The notes beneath the pieces are model-generated. The model saw only the letters and a program-made list of their open reading frames with translations. It searched no databases and was not told the DNA's origin. This document shows positions 41,829 through 52,859 of a stretch of DNA of 64,000 bases, piece by piece. Position 1 is the stretch's first letter; each line of letters starts with the position of its first letter. A program made the position numbers and the translations under genes. The DNA lies in contig NZ_JBJZOI010000015.1 in the NCBI RefSeq assembly GCF_047200635.1, positions 62,001 to 126,000 of the forward strand, given 5' to 3'. This DNA comes from Saccharopolyspora_C sp047200635. GTDB lineage: Bacteria > Actinomycetota > Actinomycetes > Mycobacteriales > Pseudonocardiaceae.

Positions 41829-42455
41829 TCAGAACGCGACGACGCCCTGCGGGGAGGGCTGCAGCGTGCCGACCTGGAAGCTCTTGATCGGGAGCTCCAC
41901 CGGGCTGTCGCCGCCGTCGAGGTCCTTCACGTCGACGTTCACCTCGCCCGCCATGTCGGACGGGGCCGCGGTGAAGCCGGAGGCGACCTGCGCGTCCGGG
42001 TCGCCCTGGCCGCTGAGCTCGACCTTGACGCCGGAGAAGGCGGACCGGCCGGGCTCCAGGGTGATGTCCTGCGGCGGGCCCGGGTGGTCGAGGCGCTCGC
42101 CCTCCGCGTCGGTCGGCTGGTTCGCCATGTTCAGCGGGGTGAGGTCGACCCAGCCGCCGATCTCGCAGGACTTCTCCGAGGTGTTCTTCATCTCCAGCAG
42201 GAACACGCCGCCGTTGGGCTGGGGCTGCAGGGTGATCTCGAAGTCCTCCGCCGCGCAGTTGGACGCGGAGATGTCGTCGTGGGTCCCGCTCGCGTGGTCT
42301 CCCGCGCCGGCCGCGGTGCTGGTCGCGGCGTCGGTGCCCGGGGTCTCCGGCGTCGCCGCGGAGTTCGTGGCGGCCTGGCCGCCGCACCCGGCGAGCAGCA
42401 GCGCGCCCCCGGCCAGGGCCGTCGCGACAACTGCCGTGCGAGTCCGCTTCACCAT
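41829..42455 (-). CDS. DUF4232 lipoprotein
   Basis: The protein has 208 residues. The signal peptide ends in the lipobox LLAGC, then a Thr/Ala-rich linker, then a DUF4232-like beta sandwich with paired cysteines (ASNCAAEDF and KSCEIGGWV). Such proteins are common exported lipoproteins in actinobacteria with unknown function. It starts at ATG 42455. A secreted protein of similar pattern is encoded at 49522-50043. Confidence 0.8.
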   Translation of the reverse strand: MVKRTRTAVVATALAGGALLLAGCGGQAATNSAATPETPGTDAATSTAAGAGDHASGTHDDISASNCAAEDFEITLQPQPNGGVFLLEMKNTSEKSCEIGGWVDLTPLNMANQPTDAEGERLDHPGPPQDITLEPGRSAFSGVKVELSGQGDPDAQVASGFTAAPSDMAGEVNVDVKDLDGGDSPVELPIKSFQVGTLQPSPQGVVAF

Positions 42456-42589
42456 CGTTCAAGCCTTTCGTCGCCGTGCGCGCCGGTGTTCCCCGCGCTT
42501 CCGTCCGTGAGACGTCCGCCCGGCGGAGTGGTTGCGCCGCGGCCGGAAGATTCCACCGAGGCATTCCGATGTGGACCGGAGCGGTCCGC

Positions 42590-44755
42590 TCAGGACACGT
42601 GGTCGGCGATGAAGGCCCGGATCCGCTCCGGGGAGCAGGGCCGGGCGAAGAAGTAGCCCTGGCCGGTCTCGCAGCCGATCTCGGCCATCCGCCGGGCCTG
42701 CGCGTGGGTCTCGACGCCCTCGGCGGTGACGGTGAGCCCGAGGGTGTGCGCGAGGTCGACGAGGGTGCCGACGATGCGGGCGTCGACCGGGTCGGCCTTC
42801 TCCGGGTCGCGCAGCCCGGACATGAACGATCCGGCGATCTTGAGCTCGTGCACCGGCAGGTGCCGCAGGTAGGCGAGGTTCGAGTAACCGGTGCCGAAGT
42901 CGTCGATCGCGATCCGCACGCCCATCTTCGTCAGCGCCCACAGCGTCTCGATGGGCTCGTCGGCGGTGCCCATCACGGCGCTCTCGGTGAGCTCCAGCTG
43001 CAACCGGGAGGGATCGAGGTGCGTCTCGCGCAGGATCGCCTCGACGTCGGAGGCGAGGTTCGGGTCCCGGGACTGGCGGACCGCGAGGTTGACGCTGACG
43101 AACGGGGCCGCGTCGCCGAACTCGTCCTGCCACTCCTTCGCCTGCCGGCACGCCTGCCGCAGCACCCAGCGGCCGAGCGGCACGATCAGCCCGGTCTCCT
43201 CGGCGAGCGAGATGAACCGGTCCGGCCCGAGCCTGCCGAGGTCGGGGTGCCACCAGCGGGCGAGGGCCTCGACGCCCACGACGCCGAACTCCCGCAGCCC
43301 GACCAGCGGCTGGTACTCGACGAAGAACTCCTCGCGCTCCAGCGCGGCGGGCATGGTGGCCGACAGCCGGTATTGGGCGACCTCGGTGGCGTTGCGCTCC
43401 GGGTCGAACAGCGCCCACTGCCCCTTGCCCTCGGCCTTCGCCCAGTACAGGGTCACGTCGGCGTCGCGCATCAGCTCGGCCGCGCTCTGCCCCTGCACCG
43501 GGCGCTCCACGATGCCGATGCTGGCGGAGACGGACAGCTCGTGGCCGCCGATGCGGACGGGTTCGACGAGCGCGTCCAGGATCTCGTCGGCGATCTCGAT
43601 GGCCTGCTCGGTGCTGGTCGAATCCTCGATGAGGATGACGAACTCGTCGCCGCCCATCCGCGCCACCATCCGGTCCTCGCCCCGCACCGAGAGCGCGAGG
43701 CGCTCGGCCACGGCGACGAGCAGGTCGTCTCCGACGTGGTGACCGAGGCTGTCGTTGATGACCTTGAACCCGTCGAGGTCCATGTAGCAGAGCGCGACCC
43801 GGTCGCCGGACCGGCGGCTGCGCATCGCCGAGGTGAGCCGGTCCATGAACAGCGCCCGGTTCGGCAGCCCGGTGAGCGGGTCGTGCATGGCCTGGTAGCG
43901 CAACCGGTCCTGCAGCAGCTTCCGCTCGGTGACGTCCTCGACCATCGCGACCTGGTAGAGCGGCATCCCGTCCTCGCCGCGCACCAGCGAGACGATGACC
44001 TCGGTCCAGGCGCGGGTGCCGTCCGGCCGGGTGAACTGCTTCTCCACCCGGTACTGGTCGCGCTCGCCGCGCACCAGCTCCTCGTAGAGCCGCCAGAAGC
44101 CCTCGGAGTCGGCGGGGTGCAGCCAGTCGTGCATGGTCATCCGGCGCAGCTCCTCGCTGGCGCGCCCGAGGATGCGCCGCAGCGAGGAGTTCACCTCCAG
44201 CACGTGCCCGGCCATGTCGGCGATGCAGATGCCGATCGCGGCCTCCGCGAAGATCGCCCGGAACCGGGCCTCGCTGGTGCGCAGCGCCTGCTCCACCGCG
44301 TCCCGGGCGTCGAGCACGGCCTGCCGGATGGCTTCCTGCTCGTCGAGGGTGCGTTTGCGGGCGGCCTGCACGAACCCGGTGCACAGCGAGCCCTGCAACG
44401 CCGCGATGCGCCGCCGCCGCTCGTGGTCCTCGGTCAGGTGCAGCGCGCCCAGGAAGCGGTCGCCGAGCAGGTCCACGGTGCGGGCCAGCGAATCGGCGCT
44501 GGTGAAGTGCACGGCGACGAGGTCGTCGCCGACGTCGTGCGCGGGCCCCGGTTCGAACGGGTCGGACAGCAGCGCTTCGAGCAGGCGGTCGGTGTAGCCG
44601 AGCAGCCTGCCCTCGACCTCGGCGCTGGTCATCGGGACGTAGCTGGTGCCCATCAGCGCCTGGGCCCAGTCGGCCGCGAATCGCCTGCGGTCGGCTCTGC
44701 TCACCGCCGGCTCCGTCTCCTGAGCGCTGGTGAGCGGCGTGGTCCACCCCGTCAT
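42590..44755 (-). CDS. PAS-GGDEF-EAL cyclic di-GMP enzyme
   Basis: The protein has 721 residues. An N-terminal helical sensor-like domain (about 1-160) is followed by a PAS domain (about 165-285, RFRAIFAEAAIGICIADM), a GGDEF domain with intact MGGDEF, and an EAL domain. The EAL domain keeps EAL, the asparagine in VNLAVRQ, ELTES, IDDFGTGYSNL, the lysine in ELKIAGSF, EGVET and GQGYFF, so all usual catalytic residues are there, although the aspartate after KI is alanine. It could be bifunctional (synthesis and breakdown of c-di-GMP). No transmembrane helix is visible. ATG 44755 has GGAGGGG 10 nt upstream. It resembles Streptomyces Rmd/Cdg-type proteins. Confidence 0.92.
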   Translation of the reverse strand: MTGWTTPLTSAQETEPAVSRADRRRFAADWAQALMGTSYVPMTSAEVEGRLLGYTDRLLEALLSDPFEPGPAHDVGDDLVAVHFTSADSLARTVDLLGDRFLGALHLTEDHERRRRIAALQGSLCTGFVQAARKRTLDEQEAIRQAVLDARDAVEQALRTSEARFRAIFAEAAIGICIADMAGHVLEVNSSLRRILGRASEELRRMTMHDWLHPADSEGFWRLYEELVRGERDQYRVEKQFTRPDGTRAWTEVIVSLVRGEDGMPLYQVAMVEDVTERKLLQDRLRYQAMHDPLTGLPNRALFMDRLTSAMRSRRSGDRVALCYMDLDGFKVINDSLGHHVGDDLLVAVAERLALSVRGEDRMVARMGGDEFVILIEDSTSTEQAIEIADEILDALVEPVRIGGHELSVSASIGIVERPVQGQSAAELMRDADVTLYWAKAEGKGQWALFDPERNATEVAQYRLSATMPAALEREEFFVEYQPLVGLREFGVVGVEALARWWHPDLGRLGPDRFISLAEETGLIVPLGRWVLRQACRQAKEWQDEFGDAAPFVSVNLAVRQSRDPNLASDVEAILRETHLDPSRLQLELTESAVMGTADEPIETLWALTKMGVRIAIDDFGTGYSNLAYLRHLPVHELKIAGSFMSGLRDPEKADPVDARIVGTLVDLAHTLGLTVTAEGVETHAQARRMAEIGCETGQGYFFARPCSPERIRAFIADHVS

Positions 44756-45160
44756 GCGCGTGGCGCCCCTCCGCTCGTCTGTCGTCGGCTCGCCCCCTCG
44801 CCCCTGGTCCGGTTCGCCCTGGTGGAACGGGTCGTTCGGAGCATACGACCGGCACCGAGGGGAGGTCGAACCATGCACATCCGCCCACCCAGGGTAGCCA
44901 TTCGCGTCGAACCGGCAGGCCAGCAGCCCCTCGCGGCGGGTCGGCGGGACGTCGTTTCACCCGACGGTCGAGTCCGGGCCGCGCACGAAGTGCGGATTCC
45001 CCTCACCAGGGCTGAGATGTCGTCAGGAGGATCACGCAGTCCGGATTGCGCCGTTCCGGCTAATCATCCCGTTCCGCCGTGCCGCCCCGAGCCCCATTCG
45101 ACACACTTCCGTTCCAGTTGCCGCGCTTCCCCCGCCCCTATCCCCGAGAGGGCCCCTTCG
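44756..45160. other. Intergenic stretch between divergent GGDEF-EAL and lysozyme genes
   Basis: No separate gene. A GGGGAGG at about 44859-44865 stands before an ATG at 44873 that is in frame with the lysozyme gene and would add 96 residues ahead of its signal peptide. I consider that extension unlikely. The stretch 45030-45080 is less GC-rich and may hold the lysozyme promoter. Confidence 0.45.
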
Positions 45161-46009
45161 ATGACGCATTCGAGTGGACGCGCTCGCCGGCGCGGCCTGA
45201 TCTCCCTACTCTCGATCACCTGGGCGTGCGCGCTGCTCGCGGTGCCCGCGCACGCAGGCACCTCTCCCTCCCGAATGGAGCAAGCCATGAGCTCCCAGGT
45301 GAACGAACCCGTTGATCACGCGATGGGGTCCCAGATCCGCAAGCACGAGGGCGAAGGCGAAGGCGAAGCCCGCGCGGTTCCCGAGGCCTCGCCGCTGGCG
45401 ACCGTCGAGGGCATCGACGTCAGCGGCCACCAGCGCAACGTGGACTGGCCCGCCCACTGGAACCAGGGCAAGCGGTTCGCCTTCGTCAAGGCGACCGAGG
45501 GCACCACCTACGAGAACCCGTACTTCGCCCAGCAGTACAACGGGTCCTACGACATCGGCATGATCCGCGGCGCCTACCACTTCGCGCTGCCGGACGTCTC
45601 CAGCGGCGCGGCGCAGGCGAACTTCTTCGTGGACAACGGCGGAGGCTGGTCGCCGGACGGCAAGACGCTGCCGGGGGCGCTGGACATGGAGTACAACCCC
45701 TACGGCGACACCTGCTACGGGCACTCGCCGAACTCGATGACCGCGTGGATCAAGGACTTCTCGGACACGTACTTCCACCGCACCGGCCGCTACCCGGTGA
45801 TCTACACCAGCACGAGCTGGTGGGACCGGTGCGCGCGCGGGGACTTCAGCTCGACCAGCCCGCTGTGGATCGCCCGGTACGCGGGCTCGGTCGGCGCGCT
45901 GCCGTACAACTGGGGCTTCCACACCTTCTGGCAGTACAGCTCGACGCCGATCGACCAGAACGCCTTCAACGGGGGCTACGCGCAGCTGCAGGCCATCGCC
46001 CGCGGCTGA
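45161..46009 (+). CDS. Secreted glycoside hydrolase family 25 lysozyme
   Basis: Cleaves the beta-1,4 bond between MurNAc and GlcNAc in peptidoglycan. The protein has 282 residues. The basic signal peptide (SGRARRRGLISLL to VPAHA) is followed by a linker with a GEGEGEGE run, then the GH25 barrel: GIDVSGHQRNVDW, FVKATEGTTY, MIRGAYHFA, the catalytic pair in GALDMEYNPYG, and FWQYSSTPIDQNAF at the end. ATG 45161 is chosen for the signal peptide, with AGAGGG 10 nt upstream. It is likely used in cell-wall remodelling or to attack other bacteria. Confidence 0.92.
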   Translation: MTHSSGRARRRGLISLLSITWACALLAVPAHAGTSPSRMEQAMSSQVNEPVDHAMGSQIRKHEGEGEGEARAVPEASPLATVEGIDVSGHQRNVDWPAHWNQGKRFAFVKATEGTTYENPYFAQQYNGSYDIGMIRGAYHFALPDVSSGAAQANFFVDNGGGWSPDGKTLPGALDMEYNPYGDTCYGHSPNSMTAWIKDFSDTYFHRTGRYPVIYTSTSWWDRCARGDFSSTSPLWIARYAGSVGALPYNWGFHTFWQYSSTPIDQNAFNGGYAQLQAIARG

Positions 46010-46023
46010 TCGCCGCCCGGACG

Positions 46024-46062
46024 CGCCCCGCCCGCCCCGCTCGCGCCGGGGCGGGCGGGGCG
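46024..46062 (+). terminator. Terminator of the lysozyme gene
   Basis: CGCCCCGCCCGCCCCG (46024-46039) pairs perfectly with its complement at 46047-46062, a 16-bp stem, 15 nt after the stop. Confidence 0.8.
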
Positions 46063-46119
46063 TTCGTCGTGCGGGCCCCGGTTCGCCGGATCCGCGCCGC
46101 CGACGCCGGTCGAGCTGCG

Positions 46120-47280
46120 ATGATCATCCGCATGGGTGACGTCGATCCGCGCTCCGGGGCACCGGTGCGGCGGGAGCGCCGCGCGGGGCTGGTGCTGACC
46201 ATCGCGCTCGCCGTCGCGGTGCTGGCGGCGACGAGCACCGGGCTGCTGCTGTTCGACCAGCGCAGCACCGGCGCGGACGCGCTGCGCACGGGCGGGCTGG
46301 CTGCGGGCTCGGTCGTCGCGCTCTACGCGCTGTGGCTCAACGACCGCAGGCGCCGCGTCGAGGAGCGGCGGCAGGAACTCGACCAGCGGCGGCAGGAGCT
46401 CGACCGGGAGCGCTACGACCTGGAGCGCAGGCGGCAGGAGCTGGAGGACCGGCGCACCGATCACGACCGGGACCGCGCCGACGACGAGCGCTTCGCCCGC
46501 GCCGTGGAGCTGCTCGGGCACGAGGCGGACCAGGTGCGGGTCGGCGCGATGCACGCGCTCGCGGGGCTGGCGCGCGGCCGCCCGCACTACGCGCAGACCG
46601 TGCTGGACGTGCTGTGCTCCTACCTGCGCCGACCGTTCGGGCATCCGAAGTGGACGCTTCCCGAGCTGCTGCCCGAGGGTGAACAGCCCTCGATCGCGCC
46701 CGAGCTGGAGCGGGAGCGGCACGCCAGGCAGACCGCGCAGCGCCTGATCATCGAACTGCTGCCGACGCGGGACGATCCGGACCCGCCGATCTACGACCTC
46801 GACCTGACCCGCGCCTGGCTGGAGCGCTTTAGCCTGGCGGATCGCGTGGTCGGGCGAGTCGCCGCCTACCGCTGCCGGTTCCGGCACACCACGAACCTGA
46901 GCCGCGCGCTGTTCCACGGCAACGCGCACTTCCGGGATTCGGTGTTCCTGGGCCGGATCCGGGCAACGGATTCGATCTTTCACCGCGCCGTCGAGCTGCG
47001 CGGCATCCGCACGGTCGAGCCGTGCGACTTCGACCGGGCGCGGTTCGCGCGGAACGCGGACCTGAAGCGGATGAACTGCGCGCGCCGGTGGTTCGTCCGG
47101 GACGTCGAGTTCGGCGGTGCGGTCGATCTGCGCTCGGCGCGGCTCACCGGCGGCATCGACCTGCGGCTGAGCGCTCCGCCGGGCGAGGTGCTGCTCGACG
47201 ACCTGCTGGTCGCCGAGGGCTCCACCCTCCCCGCCGAGTGGGATTCCGTCGGGGCGCGGCAGGAGCAGGCGAATGCGTGA
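46120..47280 (+). CDS. Pentapeptide-type membrane protein, paralogue A
   Basis: The protein has 386 residues. Two transmembrane helices (LVLTIALAVAVLAATSTGLLL and TGGLAAGSVVALYALWL) are followed by a long Arg/Glu coiled coil (RRQELDQRRQELDRERY), a helical block common to actinobacterial pentapeptide proteins (FARAVELLGHEADQVRVGAMH, then TVLDVLCSYLRRPF), and a degenerate right-handed-helix C-terminus (HGNAHFRDSVFLGRIRATDS). The function is unknown. ATG 46120 or 46132 may start it. Its stop overlaps the start of paralogue B by 8 nt, so they are one operon. Confidence 0.8.
   Translation: MIIRMGDVDPRSGAPVRRERRAGLVLTIALAVAVLAATSTGLLLFDQRSTGADALRTGGLAAGSVVALYALWLNDRRRRVEERRQELDQRRQELDRERYDLERRRQELEDRRTDHDRDRADDERFARAVELLGHEADQVRVGAMHALAGLARGRPHYAQTVLDVLCSYLRRPFGHPKWTLPELLPEGEQPSIAPELERERHARQTAQRLIIELLPTRDDPDPPIYDLDLTRAWLERFSLADRVVGRVAAYRCRFRHTTNLSRALFHGNAHFRDSVFLGRIRATDSIFHRAVELRGIRTVEPCDFDRARFARNADLKRMNCARRWFVRDVEFGGAVDLRSARLTGGIDLRLSAPPGEVLLDDLLVAEGSTLPAEWDSVGARQEQANA
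46594..46647 (+). repeat. 54-nt exact repeat shared by the two pentapeptide genes
   Basis: Identical to 47630-47683, including all third codon positions, while adjoining regions have diverged. This points to recent duplication or gene conversion between the tandem genes. Confidence 0.85.
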
Positions 47281-48229
47281 GCACGGCCTGGCCGCGACCG
47301 TCACGCTCGCGGCCCTGGCCTTGTTCGGCGTCAGCACGGCGCTGCTGGTGTTCGACGGCCGGGTGAACGGCGCGGACGCGCTGCGCACCGGCGGTCTGGC
47401 GGCGGGTTCGGTGGTCGCGCTCTACGCGCTGTGGCTCAACGACCGGCGGAGGCGGGTCGACGAGAGCAGGCAGCGGCTGGAGGGGGCGCGCACCGAGCTC
47501 GACCGGGAGCGCATCGCCGACGAGCGCTTCGCCCGCGCCGTGGAGCTGCTCGGGCACGAGGCGGACCAGGTGCGGGTGGGCGCGCTGCACGCCTTGGCCG
47601 GGTTGGCCCGCAGCTCTCCCGGCCACACCCAGACCGTGCTGGACGTGCTGTGCTCCTACCTGCGCCGACCGTTCGGGCATCCGCACCACGACCACGGCGA
47701 GTGGGAGCGGGACGAACGCGACGCGGCGGACCGCGAGCTCCAGGTGCGGCTGACCGCGCAGCGGCTCATCACCGACCTGCTCCCGCCCGCCGAGGAGGAC
47801 TCGCCCGCCTACGACCTGGACTTCACGAACGCGGCGCTGGAGTACTTCGACCTCTCCGGGCGCCGGATCGGGACCCTGGTGGCCAGGCACGCGCGGCTGT
47901 TCCACGACAACAACCTGAGCCGGTGCGAGGTGACGGGTCCGGCGTGGCTGACCGGGGCGTCCACCCGCGCGGGCGGCCGGTTCCGCTGCCGGGACGCGGT
48001 GTTCCGCGGCCGGGCCCAGTTCGCCGGGGTCGAGTTCGGCGGACCGGCCGCGTTCGACCGCTCGGTGTTCCACGGCGTGGCCGACTTCGACGGCGCGGCG
48101 CTGCACTCCGAGGTGAGCTTCGCGGGCTGCCGCTTCGAGGGCGCGGCGAAGTTCGCCGACGCCACCGTCGAGGGCACCGAGCTGGACGCGCTGCTGAGCG
48201 CGGCGGCCCACCGGCCGACGCCGCGGTAG
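47273..48229 (+). CDS. Pentapeptide-type membrane protein, paralogue B
   Basis: The protein has 318 residues, a shorter copy of the preceding gene: the same two transmembrane helices, a coiled coil half as long, the same block (ERFARAVELLGHEADQVRVGA) and a clearer pentapeptide-like C-terminus (FRCRDAVFRGRAQFAGVEFG, then FAGCRFEGAAKFADATVEG). Nucleotide identity to paralogue A is complete over 54 bp at 47630-47683. It is likely membrane-bound with the repeats in the cytoplasm, and both could form one complex. A TetR regulator follows after 73 bp. Confidence 0.8.
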   Translation: MREHGLAATVTLAALALFGVSTALLVFDGRVNGADALRTGGLAAGSVVALYALWLNDRRRRVDESRQRLEGARTELDRERIADERFARAVELLGHEADQVRVGALHALAGLARSSPGHTQTVLDVLCSYLRRPFGHPHHDHGEWERDERDAADRELQVRLTAQRLITDLLPPAEEDSPAYDLDFTNAALEYFDLSGRRIGTLVARHARLFHDNNLSRCEVTGPAWLTGASTRAGGRFRCRDAVFRGRAQFAGVEFGGPAAFDRSVFHGVADFDGAALHSEVSFAGCRFEGAAKFADATVEGTELDALLSAAAHRPTPR

Positions 48230-48302
48230 CCGCCGCGCTTCCCGGTTCTGCCACCATGGGAAGCGGAACAGCGCTCCGGCGGCGCTGGGAGGGAGCGGCG
48301 CG

Positions 48303-48872
48303 GTGGACGAGGACACGACCCGGCCGAAGCGGGCGGACGCGCGGCGCAACGAGCGGACGCTGCTCGACGCGGCCGCCAAGGTCTTCGTCGCCTCCGGCGT
48401 GGACGCGCCCGTGCGCGACATCGCGGCGGAGGCGGGCGTCGGGCTGGGCACGATCTACCGCCACTTCCCGACCCGGTCGGACCTGATCATCGCCGTCTAC
48501 CGGCACCAGGTCGACGCCTGCGCGGAAGCCGGGCCGGAGCTGCTGGCCAGCGGCACCTCCCCGTACGAGGCGCTGCGCCGGTGGATCGCGGAGTTCGTGG
48601 ACTTCCTGATCACCAAGCACGGGCTGGCGCACGCGATGCAGTCCGATGACTCGGGGTTCGACGCGCTGCACGCGTACTTCCTGGACCGGTTGGTGCCGGT
48701 CTGCGCCGAGCTGATCGCCGCCGCCGAAGCCGCCGGGGAGGTCCGCTCCGATCTGCGGGCGCTCGAACTCATGCGCGGCGTCGGGAACCTCTGCATCGGC
48801 GCGGGCACCGATCCGCGCTACGACGCGCGCCACGTGGTCGGCCTGCTCGTCGACGGACTCCGCCGGACCTGA
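48303..48872 (+). CDS. TetR-family regulator
   Basis: The protein has 189 residues. The N-terminal helix-turn-helix (LLDAAAKVFVASGVDAPVRDI, then GVGLGTIYRHFPTRSDLI) is a classic TetR DNA-binding domain, and the C-terminal ligand domain (HAMQSDDSGFDALHAYFLDRL) matches the SbtR/KstR2-like C-terminal family. The targets are unknown; the genes on both sides are candidates. GTG 48303 follows GGGAGCGGCGCG. Confidence 0.9.
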   Translation: MDEDTTRPKRADARRNERTLLDAAAKVFVASGVDAPVRDIAAEAGVGLGTIYRHFPTRSDLIIAVYRHQVDACAEAGPELLASGTSPYEALRRWIAEFVDFLITKHGLAHAMQSDDSGFDALHAYFLDRLVPVCAELIAAAEAAGEVRSDLRALELMRGVGNLCIGAGTDPRYDARHVVGLLVDGLRRT

Positions 48873-48913
48873 GCGCGGTTCCGCCCGGAACCGCGCATCG
48901 CACCAGATCAGCG

Positions 48914-48983
48914 CATTGTGCACATTGTTCCGAGCCCTGGCGGACATTGGGCCTTCGGCCACGAAGCGGGCGTGCTCATTGTT
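48914..48983. promoter_or_regulatory. Four phased CATTG repeats upstream of a secreted-protein gene
   Basis: CATTG starts at 48914, 48923, 48945 and 48977, spacings of 9, 22 and 32 bp, close to whole helical turns. The first two embed the palindrome TGTGCACA (48917-48924). They lie 115-185 bp before the secreted-protein start at 49099, in an otherwise GC-rich stretch. Possible binding sites of an unknown regulator. Confidence 0.3.
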
Positions 48984-49098
48984 GGCTGGATACCGGGTCC
49001 CGGCCCTGCCTAGCGTCATCGGTGAGCGGCGCTCCGAGGGAGCGCCCGACACGCCACGGCCGATCGATCGAGATCGGCTCGAACTGGGAGGACCTCTC

Positions 49099-49452
49099 AT
49101 GCGCTCGAAGGCATTCCGCCTCATCGCCGGAGCCACCGCCGGCACCGCCGCCTGCATGGCGCTGCTCGTCGCGCCCGCCTCGGCCGCGCCGGACATGGGC
49201 ACCAAGGCCGGCCACACCTACTCGGTGACGTGCAAGGGCGGCAAGGCGAACCTGTCCTGGTCCACCGGCACCATCAACACCCGGGTCTACTACAACAACC
49301 ACTGCTCGACCACGGCCAAGGTCTCGGTGCAGCTGTCCGACGCGGAGAACACCTGGCTGGAGTGCCTGTCCATGCCGGCGGGCACGAAGAGCAGCAAGGA
49401 GTTCAACCACGGCCTCACCGGCTCCATCGACAAGATGATCAAGGGCTGCTGA
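49099..49452 (+). CDS. Small secreted four-cysteine protein
   Basis: The protein has 117 residues. The signal peptide MRSKAFRLIAGATAGTAAC to PASAA is followed by a roughly 88-residue mature protein with four cysteines (VTCKGG, NNHCST, LECLSM and the C-terminal KGC), enough for two disulfides. No family is recognised. ATG 49099 has GGGAGG 7 nt upstream. It ends at a strong bidirectional terminator. Confidence 0.75.
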   Translation: MRSKAFRLIAGATAGTAACMALLVAPASAAPDMGTKAGHTYSVTCKGGKANLSWSTGTINTRVYYNNHCSTTAKVSVQLSDAENTWLECLSMPAGTKSSKEFNHGLTGSIDKMIKGC

Positions 49453-49465
49453 GCCGGGCTCGCGG

Positions 49466-49504
49466 CCGCCCCGCCCGCCCGATCCAGCCGGGCGGGCGGG
49501 GCGG
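49466..49504. terminator. Bidirectional terminator
   Basis: CCGCCCCGCCCGCCCG (49466-49481) pairs perfectly with its complement at 49489-49504, between two convergent secreted-protein genes. Confidence 0.8.
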
Positions 49505-49521
49505 TCACCCGCGGGGGAGCG

Positions 49522-50043
49522 TCACTCGGCGGCGCTCTGGCTGATCGGGGTGGCGATCAGCACGTCGCCCCGGATGGGCTCGTCGGCGGGCCAGGCCGCG
49601 ATCTCGTGGGCGGCGGGGCCGTCGGGGACGCCCGGGAGGTTGAACTCGACGGTGCTGGGCACGGCCGGGTTGGCCGGGGCGTCGACCTTCTGCAGGATCC
49701 GGGAGATCCCGAACAGGCTCCCGTCCACGCTCACCGGGTCCGCCGGGGCGTGGTCGACCTGGACCTCGACGCCCGGGATCTGGTTCGCGCCGTCGGAGAA
49801 GGCGAAGTCGGCGGGGCCGCCCTCCAGCTTGCAGTTGGTGTGCGGGGAGGCCGCGGTGTACTTGACCAGGAACGCTTCGTACTCGCCCGGCTCGGCGAGG
49901 TCCCTGGTCACCTCGACGTTCACGTCGTCGCTGGTGCACAGCGTGTCGCTGGGATTCGCCAGCGCGGAACCGGCGGTCAGCGTGGTCAGGCCGAGGGTCG
50001 CGCCCGCGACGGCGGTGACGGCGACGGTGCGGGTGAGCTTCAT
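49522..50043 (-). CDS. Secreted DUF4232-like protein
   Basis: The protein has 173 residues. A cleavable signal peptide (KLTRTVAVTAVAGATLGL to GSALA) is followed by a beta-rich domain with two cysteines (DTLCTSDDV and HTNCKLEGG), spaced as in DUF4232. It lacks a lipobox, unlike the related gene at 41829. ATG 50043 has GGAGG 7 nt upstream. The function is unknown. Confidence 0.72.
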   Translation of the reverse strand: MKLTRTVAVTAVAGATLGLTTLTAGSALANPSDTLCTSDDVNVEVTRDLAEPGEYEAFLVKYTAASPHTNCKLEGGPADFAFSDGANQIPGVEVQVDHAPADPVSVDGSLFGISRILQKVDAPANPAVPSTVEFNLPGVPDGPAAHEIAAWPADEPIRGDVLIATPISQSAAE

Positions 50044-50442
50044 GGTCTGCCTCCTGGCTCGATCGGCTTCTCGATCATCAAGACGCCCGGCGGCCGCGCG
50101 GGATGTCCCGGAATGCGATGTGCCACAGCGGAGCAACGCGGACCGGGCCGAGACGTCCGCGCGGGAGCCGTGCCGCGCCGATTGAGCCGTTCGCCGCGCT
50201 CCGGGCCGGAGCGAGCGGCTTCGCGCTGGAGGCCACCGCGGCTCGGGTCGCGAGGGTCACCAGCGGGACGCCGCTGCCCGACGAAGCCGGTTCGACGAGA
50301 GGGCGCGGAACGCGGGGCGCCGCTGCGCCCACCGCGAGCTGGGCGTCCCCGGCTCCGACTTCCGCGGGCGTCCCGCGAGCGGGCCGGGCACCGGTGCGCG
50401 CGGAACCGCTCCGCCCGCATCGGATCGACCCTCGAACGAGAA
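50044..50442. other. Gene-free stretch upstream of the DUF4232-like gene
   Basis: About 400 bp. Open frames cross it on both strands, but they have no ribosome-binding site or recognisable motif and look like GC-driven artefacts. It should contain the promoter of the minus-strand secreted-protein gene (around 50060-50120). Confidence 0.5.
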
Positions 50443-50478
50443 CGGCCCGTCCCCCCGCGACGGCGGGAGGACGGGCCG
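50443..50478 (-). terminator. Terminator of the purSQL operon
   Basis: CGGCCCGTCC (50443-50452) pairs with GGACGGGCCG (50469-50478), with a second small GC stem in the loop, 15 nt after the purL stop. Confidence 0.75.
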
Positions 50479-50492
50479 GTTCGTCGGTCAGG

Positions 50493-52855
<2,363 letters not shown>

Positions 52856-52859
<4 letters not shown>

